Below are positions 1-6,329 of a stretch of 7,236 bases of DNA, one piece after another. The notes under the pieces were generated by a model. The model worked only from the letters and a program-made list of their open reading frames with translations. It was not told the origin of the DNA and did no database searches. Position numbers and translations under genes: made by a program. Each line of letters starts with the position of its first letter. Within the stretch, counting starts at the first letter, position 1. The DNA comes from an uncultured Bacteroidales bacterium (GTDB lineage: Bacteria; Bacteroidota; Bacteroidia; Bacteroidales; Paludibacteraceae): the NCBI GenBank assembly GCA_946405045.1, contig CAMJFV010000093.1:1-7236 (forward strand). The letters are read 5' to 3'.

Positions 1-1305
1 GAATACATAGGAACGACCTTTGACAGAGCAAACCGGCAAAGCGATGGTTCCATCCAAAGAGACTTCATAATCATTTATGGCTCCCTTGAAATGAACCACA
101 TATCCATGCGTCGGTTGAAGATCCACACCCTCAAAACGAGGGAAGCCATCCTCTCCCTGCACCCATGAAAGCAATGGAACTGAATCTCTGTCGTAACTTT
201 TCGGATTTTGAGAAACGTACATATTCAGAGAATCAGTCACAGCTCCGGAAATGAATGCAATGGAATCCATTTGTTGCAAGACGAATAGGTTACCATAACT
301 TCCCTTAAAACCTGATGTTTCTATATAATAAATAGAACTTAAATCTGGAGTGTAGACTTCTCCGGCATTATATAAATTGAAATGGGATCCATCATACATT
401 CCGAGTCCGATAGCTGCTTCATCGCTTACGATTCGGCCTCTGTTGTAGCAATTGTACATATTGGCGGCAGCCACTCCGATTGAGTATTCGGATGAAACGA
501 TCAGACCATAGTTGCTACAATTGTATGCCTCAGATCCTTTTCCATACTCATTTACGCCACCTGCATATTGTCCGATAACGACTCCTTCAAAATGGCAGTT
601 GATGAAAAATCCGTCAATTGCTATGCCTGCCACATCTCCACCTCCCTTCACATAGGCATTCGTCACCTTCAGGTTCTTAATTCGCAGATTTCCTTTTGTA
701 TCAAATAACGCCAAATTGTCCTTATTATTCGGCTGATTGATATAAAGGTTGGAAATTGTGTGGTTTCCGCCATCGAATGACCCGCTACTCATGCGGATAG
801 GAGTCCAACTGATCTGTTCTCCATTAATGACACCACAAACAGAGCTGAGGTCGATGTCGGCTTCAAGTATTGCATTCATATACACACCCTTAGCCGCCAG
901 AATCTTATATGAGATGAACTCCTGAAGATTATGGATAAATAGAGTATCCCTGATAATACGTATAGTGTCACTTTCTGTCAAACAGCAAACCGTGTCAACA
1001 TGTAAAGCATTCTTTCCGATGGAAGCAACGGTATTTGGAATAATGACAGATGTCAAACCAGCACATTCCTTGAAAGCCCCTTCTCCTATAGCTGTGACGG
1101 AGTATTCCTTTCCTTCGTATTCTATCTTGTCGGGAATCGTGATGCTTCCTGAAATATTATCATCAGCAGCTCCTACTTGTACAGCAGGATTCTCTGTGTT
1201 TATTACTTTATATTTAAAATCACCGATTTCGAAAGTCTGCGACATTGTCGGTATTGTCATTAAAAAGAGGAATGCTATCCAGCAAAATAGTTTTTTTATT
1301 GTCAT
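1..1305 (-). CDS. Secreted BspA-like LRR / GLUG-like surface protein, 5' part (C-terminus beyond window)
   Basis: Reading from the ATG at 1305, 435 codons stay open to the window edge, so the stop lies outside. Residues 1-22 are a signal peptide: Lys4-Lys5, then a hydrophobic core, with likely cleavage near TMS-QT. Residues about 66-100 resemble one BspA-type leucine-rich repeat (LRR_5), with core phrases AIGEGAFKECAGLTSV and IPNTVASIGKNA. From about 140 a beta-helix-like region begins, with the GLUG-type signature SFDGGNHTISNLYIN at 175-189, then IKNLKV and several short repeats containing NC-Y or NxG. The last 35 visible residues (GYVVHF to LPVCSVKGRSYVF) could open a Listeria/Bacteroides-type repeat. 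Such proteins are usually exported and bind host or glycan ligands; no ligand can be inferred here. There is no lipobox. A type IX sorting domain, if present, would be outside the window. I found no convincing promoter box upstream. Confidence 0.85.
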   Translation of the reverse strand, partial: MTIKKLFCWIAFLFLMTIPTMSQTFEIGDFKYKVINTENPAVQVGAADDNISGSITIPDKIEYEGKEYSVTAIGEGAFKECAGLTSVIIPNTVASIGKNALHVDTVCCLTESDTIRIIRDTLFIHNLQEFISYKILAAKGVYMNAILEADIDLSSVCGVINGEQISWTPIRMSSGSFDGGNHTISNLYINQPNNKDNLALFDTKGNLRIKNLKVTNAYVKGGGDVAGIAIDGFFINCHFEGVVIGQYAGGVNEYGKGSEAYNCSNYGLIVSSEYSIGVAAANMYNCYNRGRIVSDEAAIGLGMYDGSHFNLYNAGEVYTPDLSSIYYIETSGFKGSYGNLFVLQQMDSIAFISGAVTDSLNMYVSQNPKSYDRDSVPLLSWVQGEDGFPRFEGVDLQPTHGYVVHFKGAINDYEVSLDGTIALPVCSVKGRSYVF

Positions 1306-1547
1306 AATGTTAGATTAATTAGTTTTGGTTTGATTCATAAAGATTTTTTCACCCAATGAAACGGCTTGTCATGAAGCTATTTTCAAAATGATTCCGCTTG
1401 ATGTCGGTATTTTTCGCTTGCAATACAGATGGCATAGTCAGTACACATGCCTTTTGTAGTTTGTTCCTGATCATTAGGTTTTGATTTTGTCTATTTTTCA
1501 GCAAAATAACAAAAAAATTAGGTTTGTTACGTATTGAAAAATGAGAA

Positions 1548-1561
1548 TTAACAGATGTTAA
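1548..1561. repeat. 14-base palindrome TTAACAGATGTTAA
   Basis: Two 6-base arms (TTAACA / TGTTAA) flank a 2-base centre. The site lies 243 bases upstream of the surface-protein start codon. The form suits a dimeric regulator, but no partner site or promoter box ties it to a gene, and A+T-rich palindromes of this size arise by chance. Confidence 0.25.
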
Positions 1562-1571
1562 CATTATGAGA

Positions 1572-1646
1572 CGTAGGGTCAGGCACAATATCATAGAGAC
1601 GGAAACACAAGGAATGGACGGGCGACCAAAAGGGATCGCCTCTACG
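1572..1646. repeat. Composite palindromic intergenic element bounded by CGTAG / CTACG
   Basis: The ends CGTAG (1572-1576) and CTACG (1642-1646) are inverted copies. Inside lie GGGTCAGGCACA (1576-1587), TAGAGACGGAAACACA (1594-1609) and GGGCGACC...GGATCGCCTCTAC (1620-1645). Only the last forms its own hairpin (GGCGA 1621-1625 with TCGCC 1636-1640). The first two look like half-palindromes whose mirror halves are missing. The G+C content is clearly higher than in the surrounding DNA. From memory, full palindromes with such arms are dispersed between genes in Bacteroidales, so I read this as a mosaic of decayed short repeats. That family assignment is inference. No transposase or target duplication is visible. 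Confidence 0.5.
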
Positions 1647-1677
1647 GACCAATTCCAACGATGGATTATCCATAACA

Positions 1678-1708
1678 ATTATGAATTACGAATTATGCAT
1701 TATGAATA
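1678..1708. repeat. AT-rich imperfect tandem repeat of ATTATGAATT-like units
   Basis: About three units of 10-11 bases (ATTATGAATT, ACGAATTATGC, ATTATGAATA) follow one another just beyond the T-tract of the rplS terminator. The units also mirror each other, since AATTATG and its near-complement alternate. This looks like a simple-sequence intergenic repeat; I infer no function. Confidence 0.45.
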
Positions 1709-1743
1709 AAAAAAGAGGATGTATCATTGATACATCCTCTTTT
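1704..1743 (-). terminator. Strong intrinsic terminator of rplS
   Basis: A perfect 15-base-pair stem (1711-1725 with 1729-1743) has a 3-base loop. On the minus strand it is followed by a run of seven T's (template A's at 1708-1714, partly inside the stem). It begins 19 bases after the rplS stop codon. The plus-strand reading also ends in TTTT, so some bidirectional activity is possible, although no plus-strand gene needs it. Confidence 0.9.
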
Positions 1744-1762
1744 ATGCTGAAAATCAAATTGA

Positions 1763-2116
1763 TTACTGTCTTTTCTCTTTGATTCTTGCCTTCTTACCTG
1801 TAAGGTTACGTAGGTAGTAAAGCTTAGCACGACGTACAACACCTAGCTTGTTAACCTGGATGCTGTCGATGAAAGGTGACTCCATAGGGAAGATTCTCTC
1901 TACACCTACACCGCTAGAGATCTTACGTACTGTGAATCTCTTCTTGTCCTGGTGTCCGCTGATACGGATAACAACACCTCTAAACTGCTGGATACGCTCC
2001 TTGTTTCCCTCTACGATACGGTAAGAAACTGTGATAGTGTCTCCACTCTTGAATGCTGGGATCTCTTTCTTTGTAGCGAAAGCCTCTTCAGCAATCTTAA
2101 TCAAATCTACTGCCAT
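1763..2116 (-). CDS. rplS: 50S ribosomal protein L19 (bL19)
   Basis: The 117-residue product is a full-length bL19, close to the usual 115 or so. Family landmarks are visible: the basic strand RIQQFRGVVI (41-50), TVRKISSGVGVERIFP (62-77) and the basic C-terminal segment RRAKLYYLRNLTGKKARIKE (95-114). In the known structure bL19 sits at the 30S-50S interface of the large subunit. The start at 2116 (ATGGCAGTA) follows an A-rich stretch without a Shine-Dalgarno sequence, as is normal in Bacteroidetes. The gene has its own promoter (2200-2230) and terminator (1704-1743), so it is a single-gene unit. It is not joined to rpsP, rimM and trmD as in many other bacteria, at least within this window. 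The terminator and leader suit strong, regulated expression. Confidence 0.98.
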   Translation of the reverse strand: MAVDLIKIAEEAFATKKEIPAFKSGDTITVSYRIVEGNKERIQQFRGVVIRISGHQDKKRFTVRKISSGVGVERIFPMESPFIDSIQVNKLGVVRRAKLYYLRNLTGKKARIKEKRQ

Positions 2117-2194
2117 TTTTTTATTTGTTTTTTCTTATTTAACTTAACGCAACATTACCGAGGCTCCTTGCCATCATAAGCGGTTACGCAAAAA
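2117..2194 (-). promoter_or_regulatory. rplS 5' leader with possible structure and mini-ORFs
   Basis: The leader of roughly 78 bases can fold: ACCG (2184-2181) pairs with CGGT (2160-2157), enclosing a GGC/GCC hairpin. An alternative outer pairing is GCAAC (2200-2196) with GTTGC (2153-2149). The inner loop contains AAGGAG (2169-2164), followed after 8 bases by the mini-ORF ATG TTG CGT TAA (2155-2144). A 12-codon ORF starting at 2177 and ending with TAA at 2139 covers the same region in another frame. Whether any of this regulates rplS is unproven, as short ORFs and 4-pair stems are common by chance. Confidence 0.35.
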
Positions 2195-2199
2195 CGTTG

Positions 2200-2230
2200 C
2201 AAAAGTACATCTTTTTTGTTATTCAACAAA
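2200..2230 (-). promoter_or_regulatory. rplS promoter, Bacteroidetes primary-sigma consensus
   Basis: On the minus strand, TTTG (2230-2227) is followed after 19 bases by TACTTTTG (2207-2200). This matches the Bacteroidetes -33 TTTG / -7 TAnnTTTG pattern exactly in both boxes and in spacing. Transcription should begin near 2195. The -33 box lies inside a small palindrome, TCAAC-AAAGA-GTTGA (2223-2237). Confidence 0.88.
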
Positions 2231-2258
2231 GAGTTGAGAGAAAAATTTCTAAGTGTTC

Positions 2259-2735
2259 TTATTCTTCTCTATGGATTATCTTGTCGAATAAGATCTCATT
2301 GTCTTCGATAACAATGAAAATCGTGAGTGAACCCTTGTTGCCCATATCATTGTAGTTGACAAGATATCTGTTTTCTCCTAGAGATTCGATTTTTTCAACC
2401 TTATGGATGTTTTTGCCATCCTGTGCTCCGCTACGGAATTCCCAGACGGCATAGCCTCCTCCTTCACTGAACTCGTTGTCGTAATCGTCTCGGAGTTTTT
2501 GTATCAGCGTTTTTGTGCAATAATGAGCAAAGACTGAATCTGTAGCCTCTTGTCTGCCGAAAATATAGTTTTCGTAGAATGTCTGGATTTTTTCGATGGC
2601 TTTGGCATCTATGTCTTCGCGGATTGTTTCTGTCGACGAAGTTGTTTCCGCCGGCTGAACTTGTTCTTGTGGTTGTCTGTCGCTGCACGAAACAACCATT
2701 GTCGCCAAAATAAATAGAATCTTTTTCATGACCAT
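2259..2735 (-). CDS. Small putative lipoprotein of unknown function, cotranscribed with a histidine kinase
   Basis: The 158-residue product begins with a lipoprotein signal: basic MVMKK, a hydrophobic run ILFILATM and lipobox VVSC with Cys17. Ser18-Asp19 follows; a residue right after the Cys influences inner- or outer-membrane placement in some bacteria, but the rule is uncertain here. A Gln/Thr/Ser-rich linker (about 20-38) leads to a compact soluble domain of mixed helix and strand (about 45-158). Features there include FYENYIFG (53-60), Cys72 and an acidic, glycine-rich segment NEFSEGGGYAVWEF. The layout resembles small NTF2-like or DUF3828-type lipoproteins, but this is a weak impression and I do not assign a family. 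The ATG at 2729 (MKKILF) is an equally good start. The gene lies 24 bases after the kinase stop, with no terminator between, so it may accompany or tune the kinase. Confidence 0.85.
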   Translation of the reverse strand: MVMKKILFILATMVVSCSDRQPQEQVQPAETTSSTETIREDIDAKAIEKIQTFYENYIFGRQEATDSVFAHYCTKTLIQKLRDDYDNEFSEGGGYAVWEFRSGAQDGKNIHKVEKIESLGENRYLVNYNDMGNKGSLTIFIVIEDNEILFDKIIHREE

Positions 2736-2759
2736 TAATTATCTAAAATAGGTTGTCGT

Positions 2760-3929
2760 TTATTCTTCCTTCTTCACTTCGATTCTGAACGTTGTGCCAA
2801 CTCCTTGTGTTGAGTTGAGAACGTAGATCTTTCCGTGATGATATTCTTCCATGATTCGTTTGGCAAGAGAAAGGCCAAGTCCCCATCCTCGGCTTTTTGT
2901 CGTGAACCCAGGTTCGAAGACTGTTTTGAACTTTGATTTTGGTATTCCTTTGCCGGTATCAGTCACGTCGATAATATATCTCGAGCCGCTTTCGCTTACG
3001 TTGACGTGGATGCTTCCTGTTCCTTCCATTGCGTCGATGGCGTTCTTGCAGAGGTTTTCAATCACCCATTCAAACAGTGGCACATTCAATTCGGCATTGT
3101 ATTTCTGGTCGTTCTCGTAGTGACATGTGATGGACACTCTTCTTGAGACACGTCCACGCATATATGACAATGCATTGTCTATCACATCATTAAGGCAGAC
3201 GGGAGTGCATTCAGGTTTTGAACCGATCTTCGAGAATCTGTTGGCGATGGTCTGCAGACGGTTGACATCCTTGCTTATCTCTTGTGCGACACTCGCGTCG
3301 ACATCCATTCCCTTCAACAATTCCACCCATGCCATGAGTGATGATATTGGGGTTCCGAGTTGATGGGCAGTCTCTTTGGAAAGACCCACCCACACTCTGT
3401 CTTGCTCCGCTTTACGTACGCTCGCCAACACAAGCAATAGGGCGATGAAGAATAGGAATATCAATCCCCATTGTATGATTGGGAAATACGACAGTTTTTG
3501 CAAGAGTAGGGAGTCTCCGTAATATAGCTTGTGGTATGTTGTCTCGTCGAGCTTGATGGATATAGGTTCGTTGATCGTCTTAAACGACTCCACTTTGCTC
3601 ATCAGAAATGCGGAATCTGGCTCGCCTTTATATTTGTCTGGAATATCTATGTTTCTGTACTGATATGGCATACCTTCCGCGTCGACAATCACAACAGGGA
3701 TTGTGTTGTTGTCTTGAATGACACGCAAGCAGAATGTGAAGTCGAAATCATCCCCTGCAGTTGCGATCTGACGTGTCGCATCAGCCCAGATTTCCATTTT
3801 GTCGCGCTCTTCTTTTGCCATTTCTCCTACAAGATTGCTTGAAAACACAATCGACAATAGGAAGATGATGATTGCGAAAAATGAAAATATATATTTGACG
3901 GCGGAATAATTTAGAAACGATTTCTTCAT
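2760..3929 (-). CDS. Membrane-bound sensor histidine kinase, orphan
   Basis: The 389-residue product has a short cytoplasmic N-terminus, a first membrane segment (about 13-34), a periplasmic region of about 110 residues, and a second membrane segment (about 150-171). A very short linker then reaches the phosphoacceptor helix. The H-box is ETAHQLGTPISSL with His189. The ATPase domain shows the N-box ENLCKNAIDAM (291-301), the G1 box DTGKGIP (324-330), an F-box region FEPGFTTK (338-345) and the G2 box GWGLGLSLAKRI (348-359). All needed catalytic motifs are present, so it should be active. No HAMP or PAS domain fits between the membrane and His189. The periplasmic part is unrecognised and would sense the stimulus. 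No response regulator is nearby, so its partner must be encoded elsewhere. The ATG at 3929 gives MKKSFLNYSA directly before the first membrane segment. A TACCTTTG box lies upstream, and the lipoprotein gene follows after 24 bases. Confidence 0.95.
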   Translation of the reverse strand: MKKSFLNYSAVKYIFSFFAIIIFLLSIVFSSNLVGEMAKEERDKMEIWADATRQIATAGDDFDFTFCLRVIQDNNTIPVVIVDAEGMPYQYRNIDIPDKYKGEPDSAFLMSKVESFKTINEPISIKLDETTYHKLYYGDSLLLQKLSYFPIIQWGLIFLFFIALLLVLASVRKAEQDRVWVGLSKETAHQLGTPISSLMAWVELLKGMDVDASVAQEISKDVNRLQTIANRFSKIGSKPECTPVCLNDVIDNALSYMRGRVSRRVSITCHYENDQKYNAELNVPLFEWVIENLCKNAIDAMEGTGSIHVNVSESGSRYIIDVTDTGKGIPKSKFKTVFEPGFTTKSRGWGLGLSLAKRIMEEYHHGKIYVLNSTQGVGTTFRIEVKKEE

Positions 3930-3990
3930 ACCTAAATGACGTTTTTAATGTTTAAACGTAAATTTTGGCAATTTATTGTTGATTATGGCA

Positions 3991-3998
3991 CAAAGGTA
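3991..3998 (-). promoter_or_regulatory. Candidate -7 box for the kinase-lipoprotein operon
   Basis: TACCTTTG on the minus strand matches TAnnTTTG exactly and lies 61 bases upstream of the kinase start codon, in the 91-base gap after the preceding gene. No good TTTG is found 19-21 bases further upstream (only AATG-like sequence overlapping the preceding stop codon). The promoter may therefore be weak or assisted by an activator. Transcription would start near 3985-3986. Confidence 0.55.
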
Positions 3999-4020
3999 TT
4001 AAAAATTGAGAGTTGTGTCA

Positions 4021-5322
4021 TTACTTCCAATCTAAATAAAAATCATGAGAAAAAAATTTGATTTCTGATATAGCAGTGTCCTTATATTTTAAACCAGGAT
4101 AGACGGACTTTATCTTTATTGTCATCCAATATGCCTCTTCTTTGTCGAAATATAGAGTTTGTGGTTCCGATGTGTCTTTGAGCGTAAATAGGTGTTTTTT
4201 TTCAATACATCTGTTTGATTCTGAGCTATATTGTAAGAAACTGATTTCTATATCCTTTGCTCTTGAGTTGTTTTTGAATGTGGTAGCATTTTTTGCATAA
4301 CCGTTCACAATTGAGATTGAGTCGATATAGCTTGCATCGCAATCTTCTTTTGCCAGCATTCTTAAATCATAAATTATTCGTGAACCTTCACCGTATCCAT
4401 TTTCTCCCTCTACCCATGCTGTTGAGTTGTCTCCATCACCAAGGTTATAAAATTCGTACGAATTATTTCCTGATGACTTCAATGTTGAGGAAACAAAAAC
4501 AGGTGAGTTATACCACAACGAATCACAAAGGTTTATTCCTTTCTTTTCAGGAACTTTGAAATAAAAGTCGTTGTCTGGTTCTATATTCTTCAATACAATT
4601 GTATATATTCCGTCCTTATATTGCCCATTTGTGTTTCCGTAGGAAACGATCATATTCTCCACATCATAAAGGCACTTTGAATACTCAGACAACAGCTCAG
4701 TATGCAAACGAAAAACAACTTCATTTATGCTGTCTTTCCAATTGGCCCCAGTATGCAATATATAATGTCCACAATACCCTAGTTGTCCTGGAAAATCACC
4801 ATCATAATAATTTGAAAAAGTGTTTTTTACTTTTGTAATAGAGTGCCCTTTGAATCTTGCGGTACAAACTTCTGCTGCATCGCATCCGTATATAAACAAC
4901 ATTCCTGGACAACATTGTTCAGGGATTGTGTCCATTGGTCCCCAAATGCATGGCTTTAATTCCGTCGGCTTTTGTACTCCGTCGACATACGCCTTGTAGT
5001 CAAAGATGTGCCAGGACCCGTATGATGCACTTGGAAAACCCAACATGACTTCTCTTTCGTTATCTGTATTTAGAAAATTGTAGTTTACTTCCACATCGTA
5101 ACTGCCTGCTTTGTCAAACTCTTTTACGATTGGATCATACCACATCATAAAATCGTGGAGATAAACATCTATTGTTTCGCTTTCTAATTTAATGTCAGTT
5201 GTTTGAACTGACATTAGAGAACCTCCAAGATCGATACAAGGTATGACTTCTCCGTCGTCAGCCATAATAGTATTTGAACAAAATAGTGCTGAAACATATA
5301 TAAAAAATGATTTCAATTTCAT
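4021..5322 (-). CDS. Secreted cysteine-rich protein with C-terminal NADase-type glycan-binding-like domain
   Basis: The 433-residue product starts with a signal peptide (MKLK, a hydrophobic run, likely cleavage after IMA at 21). A beta-rich N-terminal part (about 50-260) includes VNYNFLNTDNEREVMLGFP (79-97), reminiscent of DUF4424-like proteins. The C-terminal part (about 275-425) carries landmarks I associate with the NADase-type glycan-binding, discoidin-like fold: NLGDGDNSTAWVEGENGYGEG (293-313), SISIVNGYAKN (335-345), NNSRAKDIEI (351-360) and VYPGLKYKDTAISEIKFF (407-424). The mature chain has 11 cysteines, including an adjacent pair (Cys137-Cys138), which suggests disulfides in the periplasm or outside the cell. 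It has no lipobox, catalytic motif or obvious sorting domain. The domain assignment is recognition from memory; the ligand and role are unknown. It lies 72 bases after rsgA, with a hairpin between, and no TAnnTTTG box is visible just upstream. Confidence 0.85.
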   Translation of the reverse strand: MKLKSFFIYVSALFCSNTIMADDGEVIPCIDLGGSLMSVQTTDIKLESETIDVYLHDFMMWYDPIVKEFDKAGSYDVEVNYNFLNTDNEREVMLGFPSASYGSWHIFDYKAYVDGVQKPTELKPCIWGPMDTIPEQCCPGMLFIYGCDAAEVCTARFKGHSITKVKNTFSNYYDGDFPGQLGYCGHYILHTGANWKDSINEVVFRLHTELLSEYSKCLYDVENMIVSYGNTNGQYKDGIYTIVLKNIEPDNDFYFKVPEKKGINLCDSLWYNSPVFVSSTLKSSGNNSYEFYNLGDGDNSTAWVEGENGYGEGSRIIYDLRMLAKEDCDASYIDSISIVNGYAKNATTFKNNSRAKDIEISFLQYSSESNRCIEKKHLFTLKDTSEPQTLYFDKEEAYWMTIKIKSVYPGLKYKDTAISEIKFFSHDFYLDWK

Positions 5323-5352
5323 GGAACACTAGATTTGATTTTTGTATTTCCT

Positions 5353-5386
5353 AAATAGAGAAAAGCATCCGTGTTTGGGATGCTTT
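5353..5386 (-). terminator. Hairpin terminator after rsgA
   Basis: A perfect 9-base-pair stem AAAGCATCC / GGATGCTTT (5378-5386 with 5362-5370) has a 7-base loop and starts 8 bases after the rsgA stop. The downstream minus-strand tail is TCTCTATTT, poorer in T than a classical tract, so termination may be partial and allow read-through into the secreted-protein gene. Confidence 0.7.
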
Positions 5387-5394
5387 GGCAGTTT

Positions 5395-6327
5395 TTATAA
5401 TTTCTCTCGATACTTGGTTTCATTCTCGTCTTCAAGTATATTGAGATAGCTGGTGTAGCGGCTTTCGCTGATATAGTGCTGCTCAACGGCCTCTCTCACT
5501 GCGCATCCTGGCTCGTGCGTATGGGTGCAGTTGCCAAACTTGCATGATTCGGAGTGCTTGAAGATCTCTGGGAAGAAATGTCCCACCTCATATTTGTCGA
5601 ATCCGATGGTGCCGAATCCTTTCACACCTGGAGTGTCGATGATGAAAGTGTCTTCTTCAAGCTGGTACATTTCAGAGAATGTTGTGGTGTGCATACCTGT
5701 GTCGTGCACAGAAGATATCTCACCTGTTCTGGCTGCAAAATCCGGTGAAATGGCATTGATGAGTGAGGATTTGCCCACTCCTGAGTTGCCGCTGAACAAC
5801 GTCGTCTTGCCTTTCAATGCATTTCTCACCTCTTCCACACCTTCTCCTGTAAGAGCTGATGTGATATGGCATTTGTAACCGATGCTTTCGTATAAAGTCA
5901 CAAGTGCTTTCATATATTCCGTCTCCCCTTCATCATATAGGTCGCATTTGTTGATCACGATCACGGCTGGCACTGAATATGCCTCGCAAGTCGCAAGAAA
6001 TCGATCTATGAAGACGGTGGATGTCTCTGGATGGGCGATAGTCACAGTCAGCATCGCCTGATCTACGTTTGCGGCTATGATGTGAAGCTGCTTCGACAGA
6101 TTTGACGGTTTGCGTACGATGTAGTTCTTTCTGTCGCAGATGTTGCTGATCAAGCCTTCTGAGTTGGGAAGCTCCTTGAATTCCACGAAGTCGCCCACAG
6201 CAACTGGGTTTGTGCTTTTGATTCCCTTTATACGGAAATTACCTTTGATTTTGCATTCCCAAAAGTCGCCGCTCTCTGTGCGTACAATATAGCTGCTGCC
6301 TGTATTTCTGAAAACTACACCTTTCAT
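5395..6327 (-). CDS. rsgA: Small ribosomal subunit biogenesis GTPase RsgA
   Basis: RsgA is a circularly permuted GTPase that binds the nearly mature 30S subunit and checks its assembly. With the start at 6327 the product has 310 residues. An OB fold comes first (MKGVVFRNTGSSYIV onwards, about 1-70). The permuted GTPase motifs follow in the order G4 NKCD (126-129), G5 SALTGEG (157-163), G1 GNSGVGKSS (180-188), the G2 region around GMHTTT (211-216) and G3 DTPG (231-234). The C-terminal zinc-binding motif has Cys262, Cys267, His269 and Cys275. I chose the ATG at 6327 over the TTG at 6366: the 13 extra codons would only translate the frr terminator hairpin and its T-tract, and the ATG begins exactly where the family's OB fold does. 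The order frr then rsgA is one I recall from Bacteroidales. Confidence 0.97.
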   Translation of the reverse strand: MKGVVFRNTGSSYIVRTESGDFWECKIKGNFRIKGIKSTNPVAVGDFVEFKELPNSEGLISNICDRKNYIVRKPSNLSKQLHIIAANVDQAMLTVTIAHPETSTVFIDRFLATCEAYSVPAVIVINKCDLYDEGETEYMKALVTLYESIGYKCHITSALTGEGVEEVRNALKGKTTLFSGNSGVGKSSLINAISPDFAARTGEISSVHDTGMHTTTFSEMYQLEEDTFIIDTPGVKGFGTIGFDKYEVGHFFPEIFKHSESCKFGNCTHTHEPGCAVREAVEQHYISESRYTSYLNILEDENETKYREKL

Positions 6328-6329
6328 CC

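Larger units (their letters stand above)
1306..1762. other. Gene-free intergenic stretch between rplS and the surface-protein gene
   Basis: These 457 bases hold no credible gene. From high to low coordinates they contain the rplS terminator (1704-1743), an AT-rich imperfect repeat (1678-1708), a composite palindromic element (1572-1646), a 14-base palindrome TTAACAGATGTTAA (1548-1561), and A+T-rich DNA running to the start codon at 1305. A 109-codon open frame on the minus strand crosses the palindromic element and lacks any family resemblance, so I do not call it a gene. The surface-protein gene must be transcribed from somewhere in this interval, because a strong terminator closes rplS. No exact TAnnTTTG box was found, so its promoter may be weak or use another sigma factor. 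Confidence 0.7.

Noticed and set aside
965..1318. 117-codon plus-strand open frame
   Set aside because: It lies opposite the surface-protein coding sequence, whose minus frame shows a signal peptide and repeat motifs; the plus frame is a shadow.
1502..1532. Possible promoter for the surface-protein gene (TTATTTTG on the minus strand)
   Set aside because: It has one mismatch in the -7 box, no TTTG at the right spacing, and sits about 200 bases from the start codon.
1349..1678. 109-codon open frame on the minus strand between rplS and the surface-protein gene
   Set aside because: It runs through the composite palindromic element, has no recognisable domain, signal or start context, and its composition looks like translated repeat and A+T-rich DNA.
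1705..1745. Long perfect inverted repeat considered as a mobile-element end or CRISPR-like unit
   Set aside because: Its position 19 bases after rplS, single occurrence and following T-run make it an ordinary intrinsic terminator.
1952..2179. 75-codon plus-strand open frame opposite rplS
   Set aside because: It is antisense to a certain ribosomal-protein gene and its promoter; no independent evidence of coding.
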